From: Fluviicola sp.
GTDB taxonomy: Bacteria; Bacteroidota; Bacteroidia; Flavobacteriales_D; Crocinitomicaceae
Direction of reading: 5' to 3'
DNA: 64,000 bases
Assembly: GCA_029866325.1 (NCBI GenBank)
Contig: JARWZO010000012.1
Location: 1-64,000, forward strand
Part shown: one piece after another, positions 46,492 through 56,633 of the stretch
Layout: the number at the start of each line of letters is the position of its first letter
Numbering within the stretch: the stretch's first letter is position 1
The notes under the pieces: generated by a model
Seen by the model: only the letters and a program-made list of their open reading frames with translations
Told to the model about the DNA's origin: nothing
Databases searched by the model: none
Translations under genes and position numbers: made by a program

Positions 46492-47088
46492 ATGGCGACG
46501 ATAACGGTCAATTACATCGCTTACAACAGAGCCGGTAATCGGTTGCATGTTCCGTTGCACGAGTCTGTGATCGACACGGTAAACGAAACTTGTTCTACCA
46601 ACGATGATTACACCGTTTCGATACATCCGATCATGGAACACGAGGGAAAGGAACTCCATTTTGCATTTCTGGCCGCAAGTGGCACCTCAGAAGGGAGTTT
46701 ATTAAGCTTTAATGCAGGGACACAAAATATTCCGGTTGGTGACACGCATATTCGGGTGACGGTAGTTTACTTGATTCATTCTGAAGTTCCTACTGTTTTT
46801 ACAGATGTATTTAACCTGGAAACAAGTGCTTTTACCAATAGTGATTTTATCGATACGGTTTCTGAAAACGGTTCTGTCGCTGAAAAAACGACCGCATTAA
46901 ATGAACATGGACTCATTTCAACTGAAACAGAAAAAAAGGTAAAAGCCCACGAAATGGTTGATAGCGTTTCATTTTCAATATGGAAACCTTTTCCCGCTGA
47001 AAGTGCTTCCGGCAATCGCGAATACATCATTGAGCAAGCACAAAGAGGTTATTTGTTCGCGTTTTATGGTGGGAAGAATAAAACGTGA
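46492..47088 (+). CDS. Hypothetical protein, unknown function
   Basis: This 198-residue protein starts 'MATITVNYIAYNRAGNRLHV', lacks a signal peptide and is rich in short beta strands. No family is recognised. It converges on the ABC exporter operon. Confidence 0.55.
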   Translation: MATITVNYIAYNRAGNRLHVPLHESVIDTVNETCSTNDDYTVSIHPIMEHEGKELHFAFLAASGTSEGSLLSFNAGTQNIPVGDTHIRVTVVYLIHSEVPTVFTDVFNLETSAFTNSDFIDTVSENGSVAEKTTALNEHGLISTETEKKVKAHEMVDSVSFSIWKPFPAESASGNREYIIEQAQRGYLFAFYGGKNKT

Positions 47089-47116
47089 CTACAAAATGAA
47101 CTAAAGGTGACACAAC

Positions 47117-48397
47117 TCACCAATGCCGCTGCGCTTTCAGCTTCAAATACACCAATAACTGGCAACCAACGATAAATGACCCAAGGAATAGTACTGTGGA
47201 TTGCAATTCACTCCAAGCACCATTCTGCAAAAACAACACATAAAATCCGCTGAGACACCAATGTAGCGGTGAAACTTGTCCGAATGATTGCAGATACTCA
47301 GGCATGGCAAACGATGGAACCCAAATGCCACCAATAGCAGCAAAAATGATAATGGAAATCGCACCAAATCCATTGGCTTGTTCTTGTGTTTTGGAAAACA
47401 CCCCTACCAAAACGGCGTAACTAACGGCTGTCATACCAGACAACAATGCTACCACTAACGTGGCAATCAGATTCTCAGGAAGATTCAGTTTTGGAAGATC
47501 AATGAGTGGAAACACAAACATCCCGATCAATCCGATGGTGAGTAACTGCGACAGAGCTACTACTAAATAAACAAGCATTTTACTGTATAACACTAGTGAA
47601 AAAGACGACGGAATGGTTCGCAAACGCACAAAAGTGCCATTCAACCGCTCTTTTACAATATTGCCTCCGAGCGAAACCACCATGAAAAACATCGCGAAAA
47701 CAGACCACGCAGGTACATTGTGTTGCGTGGCATTCGGAATGGGGCTTTTTCCTGAACTACTAGCAGCTACTTCCTCAATCATTACACGCTCAGACGATAA
47801 TTTGATTCGAATTTCCTCCGGAACGTTATCGTAACCCATTTCAGCATACAAATTTTGCATAATCATGCTGTTTTCGAGCGATCCTAAATAGGCATAAATG
47901 CTGTTATTGATCGAAAATCGGTAATTCTCTTGCAATACAGGGTCGTAAAAAACAACCAGCGATTGAGGTTCGTTTTTCGGCTGAATGACTACACTATCTT
48001 TTACTCCAAATTCATTGAGCATCAAATCGGTAACTCCACTCGCCTTTCGTGTTAATTGAAGGGTGAAGTTTTTAGGAATTTGAATGGCTAATAACCGGTT
48101 GTCTTTCAATAAGGATTGTTGAATAGCTTTAGACGATAAGCATTTTGTTACGGTCAATTTAAACGAGCCGGATTTTTCCAATAAGCGGATCAGTGAATCA
48201 CCGCGATCACCATTATCATCGTTCACAACCAATACGCTGATTTCGTTTCCTGAAACCATCCGAAATGAACTATCGTTGACCAGCGTGATGATAAAAACCA
48301 AGGCAATCGGCATCACATACATGAGTAAAAGTCCAACTTTATCATGGAGCACAACAAGTGCTTCTTTTTTTAGCGTCGCAAGGAGTTTGTTCATCAA
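47117..48397 (-). CDS. ABC-2 type exporter permease
   Basis: The 426-residue protein begins with a membrane helix (about 20-40), has a large extracytoplasmic region to about residue 220 and then five C-terminal membrane helices ('WSVFAMFFMVVSLGGNIVKE', 'GGIWVPSFAMPEYLQSFGQV'), the ABC-2 layout. It forms the membrane half of an exporter with the neighbouring ATPase; the start codon overlaps the ATPase stop by four bases. Substrate unknown. Confidence 0.88.
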   Translation of the reverse strand: MMNKLLATLKKEALVVLHDKVGLLLMYVMPIALVFIITLVNDSSFRMVSGNEISVLVVNDDNGDRGDSLIRLLEKSGSFKLTVTKCLSSKAIQQSLLKDNRLLAIQIPKNFTLQLTRKASGVTDLMLNEFGVKDSVVIQPKNEPQSLVVFYDPVLQENYRFSINNSIYAYLGSLENSMIMQNLYAEMGYDNVPEEIRIKLSSERVMIEEVAASSSGKSPIPNATQHNVPAWSVFAMFFMVVSLGGNIVKERLNGTFVRLRTIPSSFSLVLYSKMLVYLVVALSQLLTIGLIGMFVFPLIDLPKLNLPENLIATLVVALLSGMTAVSYAVLVGVFSKTQEQANGFGAISIIIFAAIGGIWVPSFAMPEYLQSFGQVSPLHWCLSGFYVLFLQNGAWSELQSTVLFLGSFIVGCQLLVYLKLKAQRHW

Positions 48398-49137
48398 TCG
48401 CGGTATTCGGAGCCTGTAAGTTTAATAAAAAAGCTCTCCAAATTTACCGTTTCGTGTTCTAACAAGAGTGTTTTTAAATGATCAAGTGCAATCATTTTGC
48501 CGTGATCCATCAATAAAATTCGTTCGCAAAACTCTTCCGCTTCTTTGAGATGATGCGACGTATAGATAATTGTTGTGCCTAGTTTGTTCAATTCTTCCAG
48601 GTACTGCATGATGGCCATTTTGCTTTGCACATCTACGCCAACAGTCGGTTCGTCAAGGAAAAGTATTTTCGGACGATTGATGATTCCGATAGCGAGATTT
48701 ACCCTGCGTTTCATTCCACCCGAAAAGGTGTTGATTTTTTTGTCCGCAACGGTTTGTAGGCCCAAAATCTCTAGTAATTCTGCAATTCGTTGTTTTCGTT
48801 CAATCGCCGGGATTCCGTATAAAGCACCGAAATAATTCAGGTTTTGAACCGGAGAAAGCTCCGAATAAAAGGCGTACTCCTGAGGCACATACCCGATCTC
48901 ATTCAATACTTGTTTAAATGTTTCCGAGGGCTTGTTAACAGAATAATTCACACTACCTGAATCGGGAACCAACAATCCGCAAAGAATGGAAATAAGGGTG
49001 GTTTTACCTGCTCCGTTTGGTCCGAAAATACCGAACTTCTCTCCTTTAAACACCTCGAATGAAAGCGAATCAAGACTTTTATTTTCAGAACCTTTAAATT
49101 GAATGGAAAGTTGATCAATAGAGATAACAGGAAGCAT
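48394..49137 (-). CDS. ABC transporter ATP-binding protein
   Basis: All ABC ATPase motifs are present: Walker A 'GPNGAGKTTLI', signature 'FSGGMKRRVNLAIGI', Walker B 'ILFLDEPTVGVD' and the H-loop in 'YTSHHLKEAEE'. At 247 residues it is the ATP-hydrolysing half of the exporter. It follows a small secreted-protein gene by three bases and precedes the permease. Confidence 0.93.
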   Translation of the reverse strand: MLPVISIDQLSIQFKGSENKSLDSLSFEVFKGEKFGIFGPNGAGKTTLISILCGLLVPDSGSVNYSVNKPSETFKQVLNEIGYVPQEYAFYSELSPVQNLNYFGALYGIPAIERKQRIAELLEILGLQTVADKKINTFSGGMKRRVNLAIGIINRPKILFLDEPTVGVDVQSKMAIMQYLEELNKLGTTIIYTSHHLKEAEEFCERILLMDHGKMIALDHLKTLLLEHETVNLESFFIKLTGSEYRD

Positions 49138-49140
49138 GAG

Positions 49141-49617
49141 TTAAGTTGTCAATTTGGATGTAGGTAAGGCAGCAGAAGATTTGGAATAAGTGAGAATAAC
49201 TGATTTTAGCGCACTGTTTTGTTTGTTAAAGTCCTTTATAATTAAAGCTGCATCTTCCTTCGTTTGACTATGGTAATTCAATATCTTCGGGCAGTTCTCT
49301 TGAATCATAAGTCGCAGAAACCGATAATCTACCAATGATTTATTTCCCTTTATTTCGGCTTCGAGTAACGCTTTGCCTTTGTTGAACCTACTTAGTTTTT
49401 CTTTGGTCGATTGCATGTATTGTGCTTCTTTCATGATCATCGCACCTAAATAGGCTCGTGTTTCGGAGGTGGATGTCATTTTTTCCAAGCGCACCACTTC
49501 CGCTTTAATTTTATCGTGTGTATTTCCACTAAACACCTCAAAATAACGTGCTTTATCTATTGACGCTTCTGCAGCGAAAACAGCAAAAAACATCACTAAA
49601 ACCAATAGTTTATTCAT
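49141..49617 (-). CDS. Secreted protein of the ABC exporter operon
   Basis: This 158-residue protein has a signal peptide (MNKLLVLVMFFAVFAAEA) and a helical mature part ('IDKARYFEVFSGNTHDKIKA', 'YRFLRLMIQENCPKILNYHS'). No family is recognised. Its first position in the operon suggests a periplasmic partner of the exporter (inference). Confidence 0.65.
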   Translation of the reverse strand: MNKLLVLVMFFAVFAAEASIDKARYFEVFSGNTHDKIKAEVVRLEKMTSTSETRAYLGAMIMKEAQYMQSTKEKLSRFNKGKALLEAEIKGNKSLVDYRFLRLMIQENCPKILNYHSQTKEDAALIIKDFNKQNSALKSVILTYSKSSAALPTSKLTT

Positions 49618-49832
49618 TAGACTTTTTCTTTCAACTAGACACTAAACAATTGTGTCGAAAAATTGTTCAGGTACAAAAATACAATTGTTTGTATTGCTAC
49701 AACCGACCTTTAAATTGAAAACACCAAATTCAGAAAAATAGAAACCTTAGTTCTAAAACGATATAGCAAACAATTTGAGTATAAAGCCAATGAAAACCAC
49801 TGTTTTAGATCGATATTCGTCGACAAAAAAGC

Positions 49833-49862
49833 TTGTTTTGACTTCCGTTTTTCGTAACTTCG
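49833..49862 (+). promoter_or_regulatory. Promoter of the surface-adhesin operon
   Basis: TTG (49,833-49,835) and TAACTTCG (49,855-49,862), separated by 19 bases, resemble the Bacteroidetes consensus with one change in the -7 box. The leader to the ATG at 49884 is about 15 bases. Confidence 0.55.
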
Positions 49863-49883
49863 CGAACCATTAACAAACTTTCT

Positions 49884-50198
49884 ATGCGAAAACTACTACT
49901 GCTTTGCATGCTTTCTATGGGTTTCACCTTAACTGCGCAAGATTATTCCTACCGCTTTTCAGGAAATCTCTCAGAAACAGCACAAACAGAATTCCTTAAG
50001 CGGATGGAAGATTTTCATTTTTATACCGACATAAAACTGCGTTATAAAAATGACAGTCAAAAAGGTGAATTGTTATTTACCATTCCAGCGTCGCCCGAAA
50101 AAACAGAAGAACAACCTCTTTACTCCATTTTGGATATAAAACAGCTGTTGTTGAGCTTTGATTTATTGCCGGACACCTTTGTGGAACGCACAAAATAG
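49884..50198 (+). CDS. Small secreted protein preceding the giant adhesin
   Basis: This 104-residue protein has a signal peptide (MRKLLLLCMLSMGFTLTAQ) and a short mature part. No family recognised. It ends five bases before the adhesin gene, so it belongs to the same operon and could be an accessory to secretion (inference). Confidence 0.6.
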   Translation: MRKLLLLCMLSMGFTLTAQDYSYRFSGNLSETAQTEFLKRMEDFHFYTDIKLRYKNDSQKGELLFTIPASPEKTEEQPLYSILDIKQLLLSFDLLPDTFVERTK

Positions 50199-50203
50199 TA
50201 AGT

Positions 50204-53200
50204 ATGCAAATCAATCCCTTTTTCAAAATTCTTGCAGCTTGTTTTTTCGTTCCGACGGTACTTTTTGGGCAATCGAATGACTGCTCCACTGCAACTGCGC
50301 TGCCCGTTACAGCTAATTGTTCATCGCCAACAGCAGGAACGACAGCTTCGGCAACACAATCCATACCGGGTTGTTCCGGCACAGCCGACGACGATGTTTG
50401 GTATCAATTCACTGCAACTGCTACGGGGCATAAAATAACTGTTACACCTTCCGTAGGAATGGATCCTGTGGTTCAGGTGTTTTCGGGAACTTGTGCTGCA
50501 CTTACTTCATTGGTTTGTCGCGACATCGGTTTCACCGGTGATCCTGAAATAGTTAACCTAACGGGACTTACTATCGGAAATGTCTACCGTGTTCGGATTT
50601 ATCACTATTCGGCTGGATCAGGAACAGGAACATTTACGATTTGCTGTACCGTAGCGCCTCCCGCTCCTTCCAATAACGAATGCGCCGGTGCCACCAACCT
50701 GAATGTGAACACGGTTTGTACGCCAACCGCTGGAACAACAGATGGTGCTACACAAAGTTTGGCAGGTTGTTCGGGAAATGCAGACGATGATGTTTGGTAC
50801 TCTTTCGTTGCAACCAATGCTCAACAAACGGTTACAGTTACTCCGACCGGTGCTGATCTGGATTTTGTTTTTCAGGTTTTTAGCGGATCATGTGCAGCTT
50901 TAAACAGTGAGTCTTGTGTAGATTTGACGTTTACTGATGATCCGGAAACGGCTCAAATTGTAGGGCTTACAGCCGGTCAGACCTATTTTATCCGTGTCTA
51001 TGATTATTATACCGGAAGTTCAGGAGCTTTCAATATCTGTGTTACAGGTCCGGCCACTTCGGTTCCAACCAATGACAATCCATGCTCGGCGTTGGCTTTG
51101 CCCGCCATCACTTCCAATTGCAATTACTTGGAATTCACAACTGTTGGGGCAACCAACACCGCTACTCCGGGAGCGCCTTCTGCTTGTATCGGCGGTTCGG
51201 GTGCTATGATCGGTGGTTTTAGCGGAAGTACGCTCGACGTCTGGTTTTCGATGGTGGTTCCTTCTTCTGGTAACGTTTACATTACCTCCAAACCCAATAT
51301 GGGAGCGGGTCGTATCAGCGACGGTGTAATGGTTTTGTATTCGGGAGCATTGTGTTCGTCGCTGACACAGATTCAGTGTTCAGATGACACACCTTCTTAT
51401 CCAGGTGCGGCAAATGATGGTTTACCGCTCATCAGCGCTACAGGTTTGACTCCCGGATCGACTGTTTGGCTGCGTTATTTCGGATTCGGTTCATCTTCCG
51501 GAACGTTTGGTTTTTGTGTAAGTACGGCTACCAACGACAATTGCGCCAACTCACTTTATATTTGTGATATCAATGGCTACAGCGCATCTACGAGTGCAGC
51601 TTATACACCTGATCGACCGTGTAATATGTTCGGAAACAACGAAACCAATGCGGGTGTAGATCAACCAAATGGCACTAATACCGGCGGAATTTTCGGTCAG
51701 GGTGGTGCTTGGGGTTCGGGTTCGCCTGCTTTCGATGTCAATATCAATAACAATTCATGGATTCGGTTTACAGCTTCGGCCACTACCGCTGTACTTAACG
51801 TAAGCATCTTTGATTGCTGGGTCGGAAATTACCCGAGTGGCGGAGTTCAGATGCAGATTTTCTCGAGTACGGGAGGTTGCTGTAACTTTACCCCTGTTTC
51901 AGATTTCAAGGAAAATTCCACCGGATTTACCATAACTGCCAACAATCTGACCGTTGGCAGCGATTATTACTTGATGGTAGACGGTTTTGCAGGCGATATT
52001 TGTAATTACACCATTACCGCGCAATCGGGAGTTTTATTCCCAAACATCACTCCAGTCGGACCGATTTGTTCCGGACAAAGTGTGACGCTTACTGCTCCTG
52101 CAGGTGCTACTTCGTATGATTGGCAGCACAATGGTTCTATCACACAGTCCGTAAACGTTACTCCGCCTACTACACAAAGTTATTCGGTAGAAGTAACCGG
52201 CTTATGCGGCTATAAACAAACATTATCAACAACTGTAACGGTGAATCCTGTTCCTGCTGCGCCAACGGTTTCCGCAACATTGAGTGTCTGCAACAATCAA
52301 ACACTCAACCTTACAGCTTCAACTGTGATTGGTGGTACCTATTCCTGGACCGGACCCAATGGATTTACAAGTTCACTGCAAAATCCTTCCATTTCAAATG
52401 TAAGTTCGGTCAATGCAGGTGTTTATTCCGTAACTGTTACCGTTAGCGGATGTACAAGTCCGGCGGCAACAACTACCGTTACGGTGAATCCGATTCCTTC
52501 TGCTCCAGTAGCGGGAAGTAACTCTCCTGTTTGTCCGGGACAATCGATTGATCTTACAGCAAGCACTATTGTGAACGCAACCTATTCTTGGACTGGCCCT
52601 TCGGCTTATTCATCCGCTCTTCAAAACCCTTCGCGTTTGAACGCAATTGCCGGTTATGCAGGAACCTATTTTGTCACGGCGACTGTGAATGGCTGCACAA
52701 GTTCACAAGCTTCAACAGTGGTGGTAGTAAATCCAACTCCAAGCGCACCGATTGCCTCGAGTAATTCTCCGGTTTGTACAGGAAATGCGATTAACCTTTC
52801 CGCAACAACGGTTTTGGGCGCTACTTACACTTGGTCGGGACCAAATTCGTTCAGTGCTTCCACTCAAAATGCAAGTGTTTCCAATGCTGCATTGGTAAAT
52901 GGAGGAACGTATTCGGTGATTGCAACCGTAAATGGATGCCAGAGTTCAGCAGGCACAACAGTAGTTACTGTGAATCCAACTCCGGCAACTCCTGTTCCCA
53001 CATCCAACTCCCCGCTTTGCGAAGGAAGTACCATCAACTTATCTGTTCCTGCAGTTGGCGGAGCTACTTATTCTTGGACAGGACCGAATAGTTTTTCAAG
53101 TTCTAGTGTGAATCCTTCCATTCCAAGTGCAGGATCAGCAACAAACGGAACATACTCTTTAACAACAACTGTCAACGGCTGTACAAGTGCAATTGGTTCG

Positions 53201-55702
53201 GTTGTGGTTGCGGTTAATCCTCCGGCTCAAGTAGATGCAGGAACCAATCTTGCGTCGTGTAACGGCGCTCCGGTTTTGTTAGCAGGAACCATTGGTGGTG
53301 CTGCTGGTTCTGCAACATGGTCGGGCGGAACAGGAACGTTTAACAATAGCAGTTTACTTGGTGCAACTTATACTCCAAGTGCAGGAGATATTACAGCCGG
53401 TTCAGTAATATTGACCTTAACAACCAATGATCCCGCCGGGCCTTGTTCGTTTGTTTCGGATGTGGTAACTATTTCGATTTCAAGTTCACCAAGTGCTACT
53501 TTCAGCTATGCGCAACCGACTTATTGCCAAAACAACAGCGATCCTTCACCTGTTTTCGGTGTCGGAGCAAGTGGCGGTACATTTTCTGCGGGCGGTGGTT
53601 TAGCAATTAATGCTAGTACCGGAATAATTGATCTTTCGGCTTCAACTCCGGGAGCATATACCGTTACTAATTTCATTCCTGTCAATGGTTCTTGTCCAAG
53701 CGCAACAGCAACAACACCGATAACCATTACAGCCACACCTGCCACTCCAAGCGCAAGCAGTAATCCAATTGTTTGTGACGGTGCTGCGTTGAATTTAACA
53801 ACTCCTACAGTTGTCAATGCAACGTATAATTGGGCAGGACCAAACGGATTTGTTTCTTCTACACAAAACCCAACCATTACCCCTGTAAGCGCAGCGGATG
53901 CCGGAACTTACTCGATTACTGTAACCGTAAACGGATGTACAAGTGCATTAGGAACAACAAACGTTGCTATCACCCCGCTTCCAGTTGTGACTATCGTAAA
54001 CGGTGCATCAACAGCTATTTGCATCAACAACAGCGTTACATTAACTGCTTCGGGAGCCACGTCCTATCTTTGGAGTACAACAGAAACCTCCTCTTCAATT
54101 ACGGTTCAACCAACTGTAGCTACTGTTTACACGGTTACAGGAACTGAAAACGGCTGCGACAACAGCGATCAAATTACGGTAAACATTAATAATCCGGCGG
54201 TTTTGACCGCTATTCCAACTGCGAACCAAAGCAATTGTGACCAACCTACGGGATCGGTTCTTGGTTTGGTGGCAAGCGGAAATGGAGGCTTCACTTATTT
54301 ATGGACAGACGGGGCAGGAAATGCAGTTGGTGTTTCTGCAGATTTAGCTACTGTTCCTGCTGGAAGTTATTCCGTAACAGTTACCGATATCAACGGTTGT
54401 TCCGCGATTTTCGGACCTTATGTTGTAAGTAACTTCCCTACTCCAACTGCTCCGACAATTACCATCGACAATGCCAATCCTTGTCTGGGCGGATCATTTA
54501 TCGCCACAGCAAGCACAATTGTGGGCGCAAGCTACAGCTGGAATGGACCAGGCGGTTTTACGGCCAACGGAATCAGTATTTCCATCGACCCGATTGATAA
54601 CAGCAATCAAGGGAATTATTGTGTTACAGCTACCGTGAATGGTTGTCCGAGCAATCCGGCTTGTCAGGCAGTGAGCATCACACCACTTCCGATCATTGAT
54701 GTTTCAGCATTGGGTGGAGATTCTACGGCTTGTATCAATGAAACAATTACGTTGAACGCTTCCGGTGGAAATACCTATACGTGGGATGGTCCGGGCGGTT
54801 TTACTGCAACAGGTTCTGTTGTTAACATCGTTGCTACAAACGAATCGCAGGAAGGCTATTACGTAGTAACCGGAAATAACGGTTGCACAGCTGTTGACTC
54901 TATTTTAGTAATGGTTACTCCTTCGCCGGTTGCCAATGCGGCAAGTGACGTAAGTGTTTCCGGGGTTTATTGCGAGGGAGCAACAGCACAACTTTCAAGT
55001 AATAGTGCCACTTCAATAAGCTGGACAGGTCCGAACGGATTTACATCCACACAGCAAAATCCATTCGTAACACCAATCAATGCGTTGACAAGCGGACTCT
55101 ACATCGTAACGATCACCGATGCCAATAATTGCAGTGCTTCCGATTCAGTTGATGTTGCTTATCAACCAAGCAATAATCCGGGGATTTCTGGTGATGAAAC
55201 ACCATGTCCGGGAGAAACGCTTGTGTTGGATGCAACAGACGGATCTACTTACGTATGGAGCGGGCCGAATAATTTCACTTCCAACCAGTCAACAGTGACT
55301 ATTCCAAATGTGCAAACCAATCAAACAGGCGATTACACTGTGTTTATTACCGATTCGTTGGGTTGTACGTTCACCGATACCATTACGGTTTCCATTGTGA
55401 TTACCCCAGAATGTTTGAAAATACCGGAATTGGTAACACCGGATAGCGATGGTCACAACGATGAATGGGACATTGAAGGATTGGAAAATTATCCGGAAGC
55501 TACTGTTCAGCTTTTTAATCGTTGGGGAAACCTGATTTTTGAAGTATCGCCTTATACGCAACCATGGAAAGGTGAAACCAACAAAGGCTTGTCGATTGAC
55601 GGTGGCGACGGAAGAGTTCCTTTTGGTACGTATTTTTACCTCATTCACTTGAATGATCCCGACGGCAATGAATACAAAGGTTACATTGAACTTCAATACT
55701 AA
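50204..55702 (+). CDS. Giant Ig-repeat adhesin with T9SS type B (CHU_C) domain
   Basis: This 1832-residue protein has a signal peptide, two pre-peptidase C-terminal-like domains ('ADDDVWYQFTATATGHKITV' and 'ADDDVWYSFVATNAQQTVTV', about 25-165 and 165-285), two further related domains to about 620, and then many Ig-like repeats of about 88 residues to about 1735 ('TYSWTGPNGFTSSLQNPSIS', 'YTWSGPNSFSASTQNASV'). The end is a type B CHU_C domain ('VTPDSDGHNDEWDIEGLE', 'VQLFNRWGNLIFEV'). This is the SprB type of surface adhesin, secreted by T9SS through a PorP/SprF partner encoded next. A gliding or attachment role is inferred. Confidence 0.93.
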   Translation: MQINPFFKILAACFFVPTVLFGQSNDCSTATALPVTANCSSPTAGTTASATQSIPGCSGTADDDVWYQFTATATGHKITVTPSVGMDPVVQVFSGTCAALTSLVCRDIGFTGDPEIVNLTGLTIGNVYRVRIYHYSAGSGTGTFTICCTVAPPAPSNNECAGATNLNVNTVCTPTAGTTDGATQSLAGCSGNADDDVWYSFVATNAQQTVTVTPTGADLDFVFQVFSGSCAALNSESCVDLTFTDDPETAQIVGLTAGQTYFIRVYDYYTGSSGAFNICVTGPATSVPTNDNPCSALALPAITSNCNYLEFTTVGATNTATPGAPSACIGGSGAMIGGFSGSTLDVWFSMVVPSSGNVYITSKPNMGAGRISDGVMVLYSGALCSSLTQIQCSDDTPSYPGAANDGLPLISATGLTPGSTVWLRYFGFGSSSGTFGFCVSTATNDNCANSLYICDINGYSASTSAAYTPDRPCNMFGNNETNAGVDQPNGTNTGGIFGQGGAWGSGSPAFDVNINNNSWIRFTASATTAVLNVSIFDCWVGNYPSGGVQMQIFSSTGGCCNFTPVSDFKENSTGFTITANNLTVGSDYYLMVDGFAGDICNYTITAQSGVLFPNITPVGPICSGQSVTLTAPAGATSYDWQHNGSITQSVNVTPPTTQSYSVEVTGLCGYKQTLSTTVTVNPVPAAPTVSATLSVCNNQTLNLTASTVIGGTYSWTGPNGFTSSLQNPSISNVSSVNAGVYSVTVTVSGCTSPAATTTVTVNPIPSAPVAGSNSPVCPGQSIDLTASTIVNATYSWTGPSAYSSALQNPSRLNAIAGYAGTYFVTATVNGCTSSQASTVVVVNPTPSAPIASSNSPVCTGNAINLSATTVLGATYTWSGPNSFSASTQNASVSNAALVNGGTYSVIATVNGCQSSAGTTVVTVNPTPATPVPTSNSPLCEGSTINLSVPAVGGATYSWTGPNSFSSSSVNPSIPSAGSATNGTYSLTTTVNGCTSAIGSVVVAVNPPAQVDAGTNLASCNGAPVLLAGTIGGAAGSATWSGGTGTFNNSSLLGATYTPSAGDITAGSVILTLTTNDPAGPCSFVSDVVTISISSSPSATFSYAQPTYCQNNSDPSPVFGVGASGGTFSAGGGLAINASTGIIDLSASTPGAYTVTNFIPVNGSCPSATATTPITITATPATPSASSNPIVCDGAALNLTTPTVVNATYNWAGPNGFVSSTQNPTITPVSAADAGTYSITVTVNGCTSALGTTNVAITPLPVVTIVNGASTAICINNSVTLTASGATSYLWSTTETSSSITVQPTVATVYTVTGTENGCDNSDQITVNINNPAVLTAIPTANQSNCDQPTGSVLGLVASGNGGFTYLWTDGAGNAVGVSADLATVPAGSYSVTVTDINGCSAIFGPYVVSNFPTPTAPTITIDNANPCLGGSFIATASTIVGASYSWNGPGGFTANGISISIDPIDNSNQGNYCVTATVNGCPSNPACQAVSITPLPIIDVSALGGDSTACINETITLNASGGNTYTWDGPGGFTATGSVVNIVATNESQEGYYVVTGNNGCTAVDSILVMVTPSPVANAASDVSVSGVYCEGATAQLSSNSATSISWTGPNGFTSTQQNPFVTPINALTSGLYIVTITDANNCSASDSVDVAYQPSNNPGISGDETPCPGETLVLDATDGSTYVWSGPNNFTSNQSTVTIPNVQTNQTGDYTVFITDSLGCTFTDTITVSIVITPECLKIPELVTPDSDGHNDEWDIEGLENYPEATVQLFNRWGNLIFEVSPYTQPWKGETNKGLSIDGGDGRVPFGTYFYLIHLNDPDGNEYKGYIELQY

Positions 55703-55706
55703 ACAG

Positions 55707-56633
55707 ATGATGCAAACGATTCGCTTATTGGTATTGTCGGGCAGCATGATCTGCTCATCGTGGTTTGTTTTTGCTCAGCAAGACGAACAATTATCGCTTT
55801 ATAATCAAAATCCATTGTATTACAATCCTGCTTATGCGGGAAGTCGACAAACCATCAGTTTTGTTTCGTTAGCGCGTTTTCAATGGGTCAGTTTTAGCGG
55901 AGCTCCGCAATCGCAGTGGTTCTCGGTGCATAGTCCTATCCTTAACAACAATATGGGAATTGGAGCACATTTGTTGAACGACCGAATCGGGAGCAGAAAC
56001 AGAACTTCGGCTTATGTGGATGTGAGTGCCGGAATTCGATTGAATAAAAAAGGACATCGTTTGGCAGTCGGATTATCCGGCGGAGCTGATTTTATGTCCT
56101 TTGATTTTTCCGATCTCACGGTAACCGATCCCAATGATCCTTATTATGGACAGCGGTTTTCGAGTACCAAACCCAATTTAGGTGCCGGGATTTATTATTA
56201 TGGCGATAGGCATTACATTGGTTTGTCTACTCCGCGGATCCTCGAAGCTAAATTCAAAGATGCCACAGAGTTGGTTACCGGTTTGAATCAGCGCCATTTC
56301 TTCTTTACAGCAGGAACAGTGATTCCGCTAAACAGTGTGGTGCAATGGAAACCGTCCACGATGATCAAGTACACACCCAATGCTCCGCTAACAATGGATT
56401 TCAATATGAATTTCCTGCTGTACGATAAATTCTGGGCAGGTGCCATGTACCGTTTCAATGAATCGATGGGTGTGAATGTGTTATTCAAAATCAAAAAATC
56501 GTTTCAAGTCGGTTACGGTTATGATTTCCCAATCAACGGATTGATGCGTTATCAGCAAGGTTCGCATGAAATCCTGTTGACTTACGATTTCTCGTTCAAA
56601 CAATTGATCTACAACTCACCACGCTATTTTTAA
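55707..56633 (+). CDS. PorP/SprF-family outer-membrane protein
   Basis: The protein begins MMQTIRLL at 55,707, with a signal sequence followed by the PorP/SprF block 'LSLYNQNPLYYNPAYAGSRQ'. The 308-residue barrel ends 'GSHEILLTYDFSFKQL'. PorP/SprF proteins serve as partner for T9SS type B proteins such as the adhesin encoded four bases upstream. An ATG at 55,653 lies within the adhesin gene and is rejected. Its stop overlaps the OmpA gene start by one base. Confidence 0.93.
   Translation: MMQTIRLLVLSGSMICSSWFVFAQQDEQLSLYNQNPLYYNPAYAGSRQTISFVSLARFQWVSFSGAPQSQWFSVHSPILNNNMGIGAHLLNDRIGSRNRTSAYVDVSAGIRLNKKGHRLAVGLSGGADFMSFDFSDLTVTDPNDPYYGQRFSSTKPNLGAGIYYYGDRHYIGLSTPRILEAKFKDATELVTGLNQRHFFFTAGTVIPLNSVVQWKPSTMIKYTPNAPLTMDFNMNFLLYDKFWAGAMYRFNESMGVNVLFKIKKSFQVGYGYDFPINGLMRYQQGSHEILLTYDFSFKQLIYNSPRYF

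Noticed and set aside
52200-55200. Regular repeats that could suggest a CRISPR array
   Set aside because: The repeats are about 260-270 bases and encode Ig-like protein domains in one frame.
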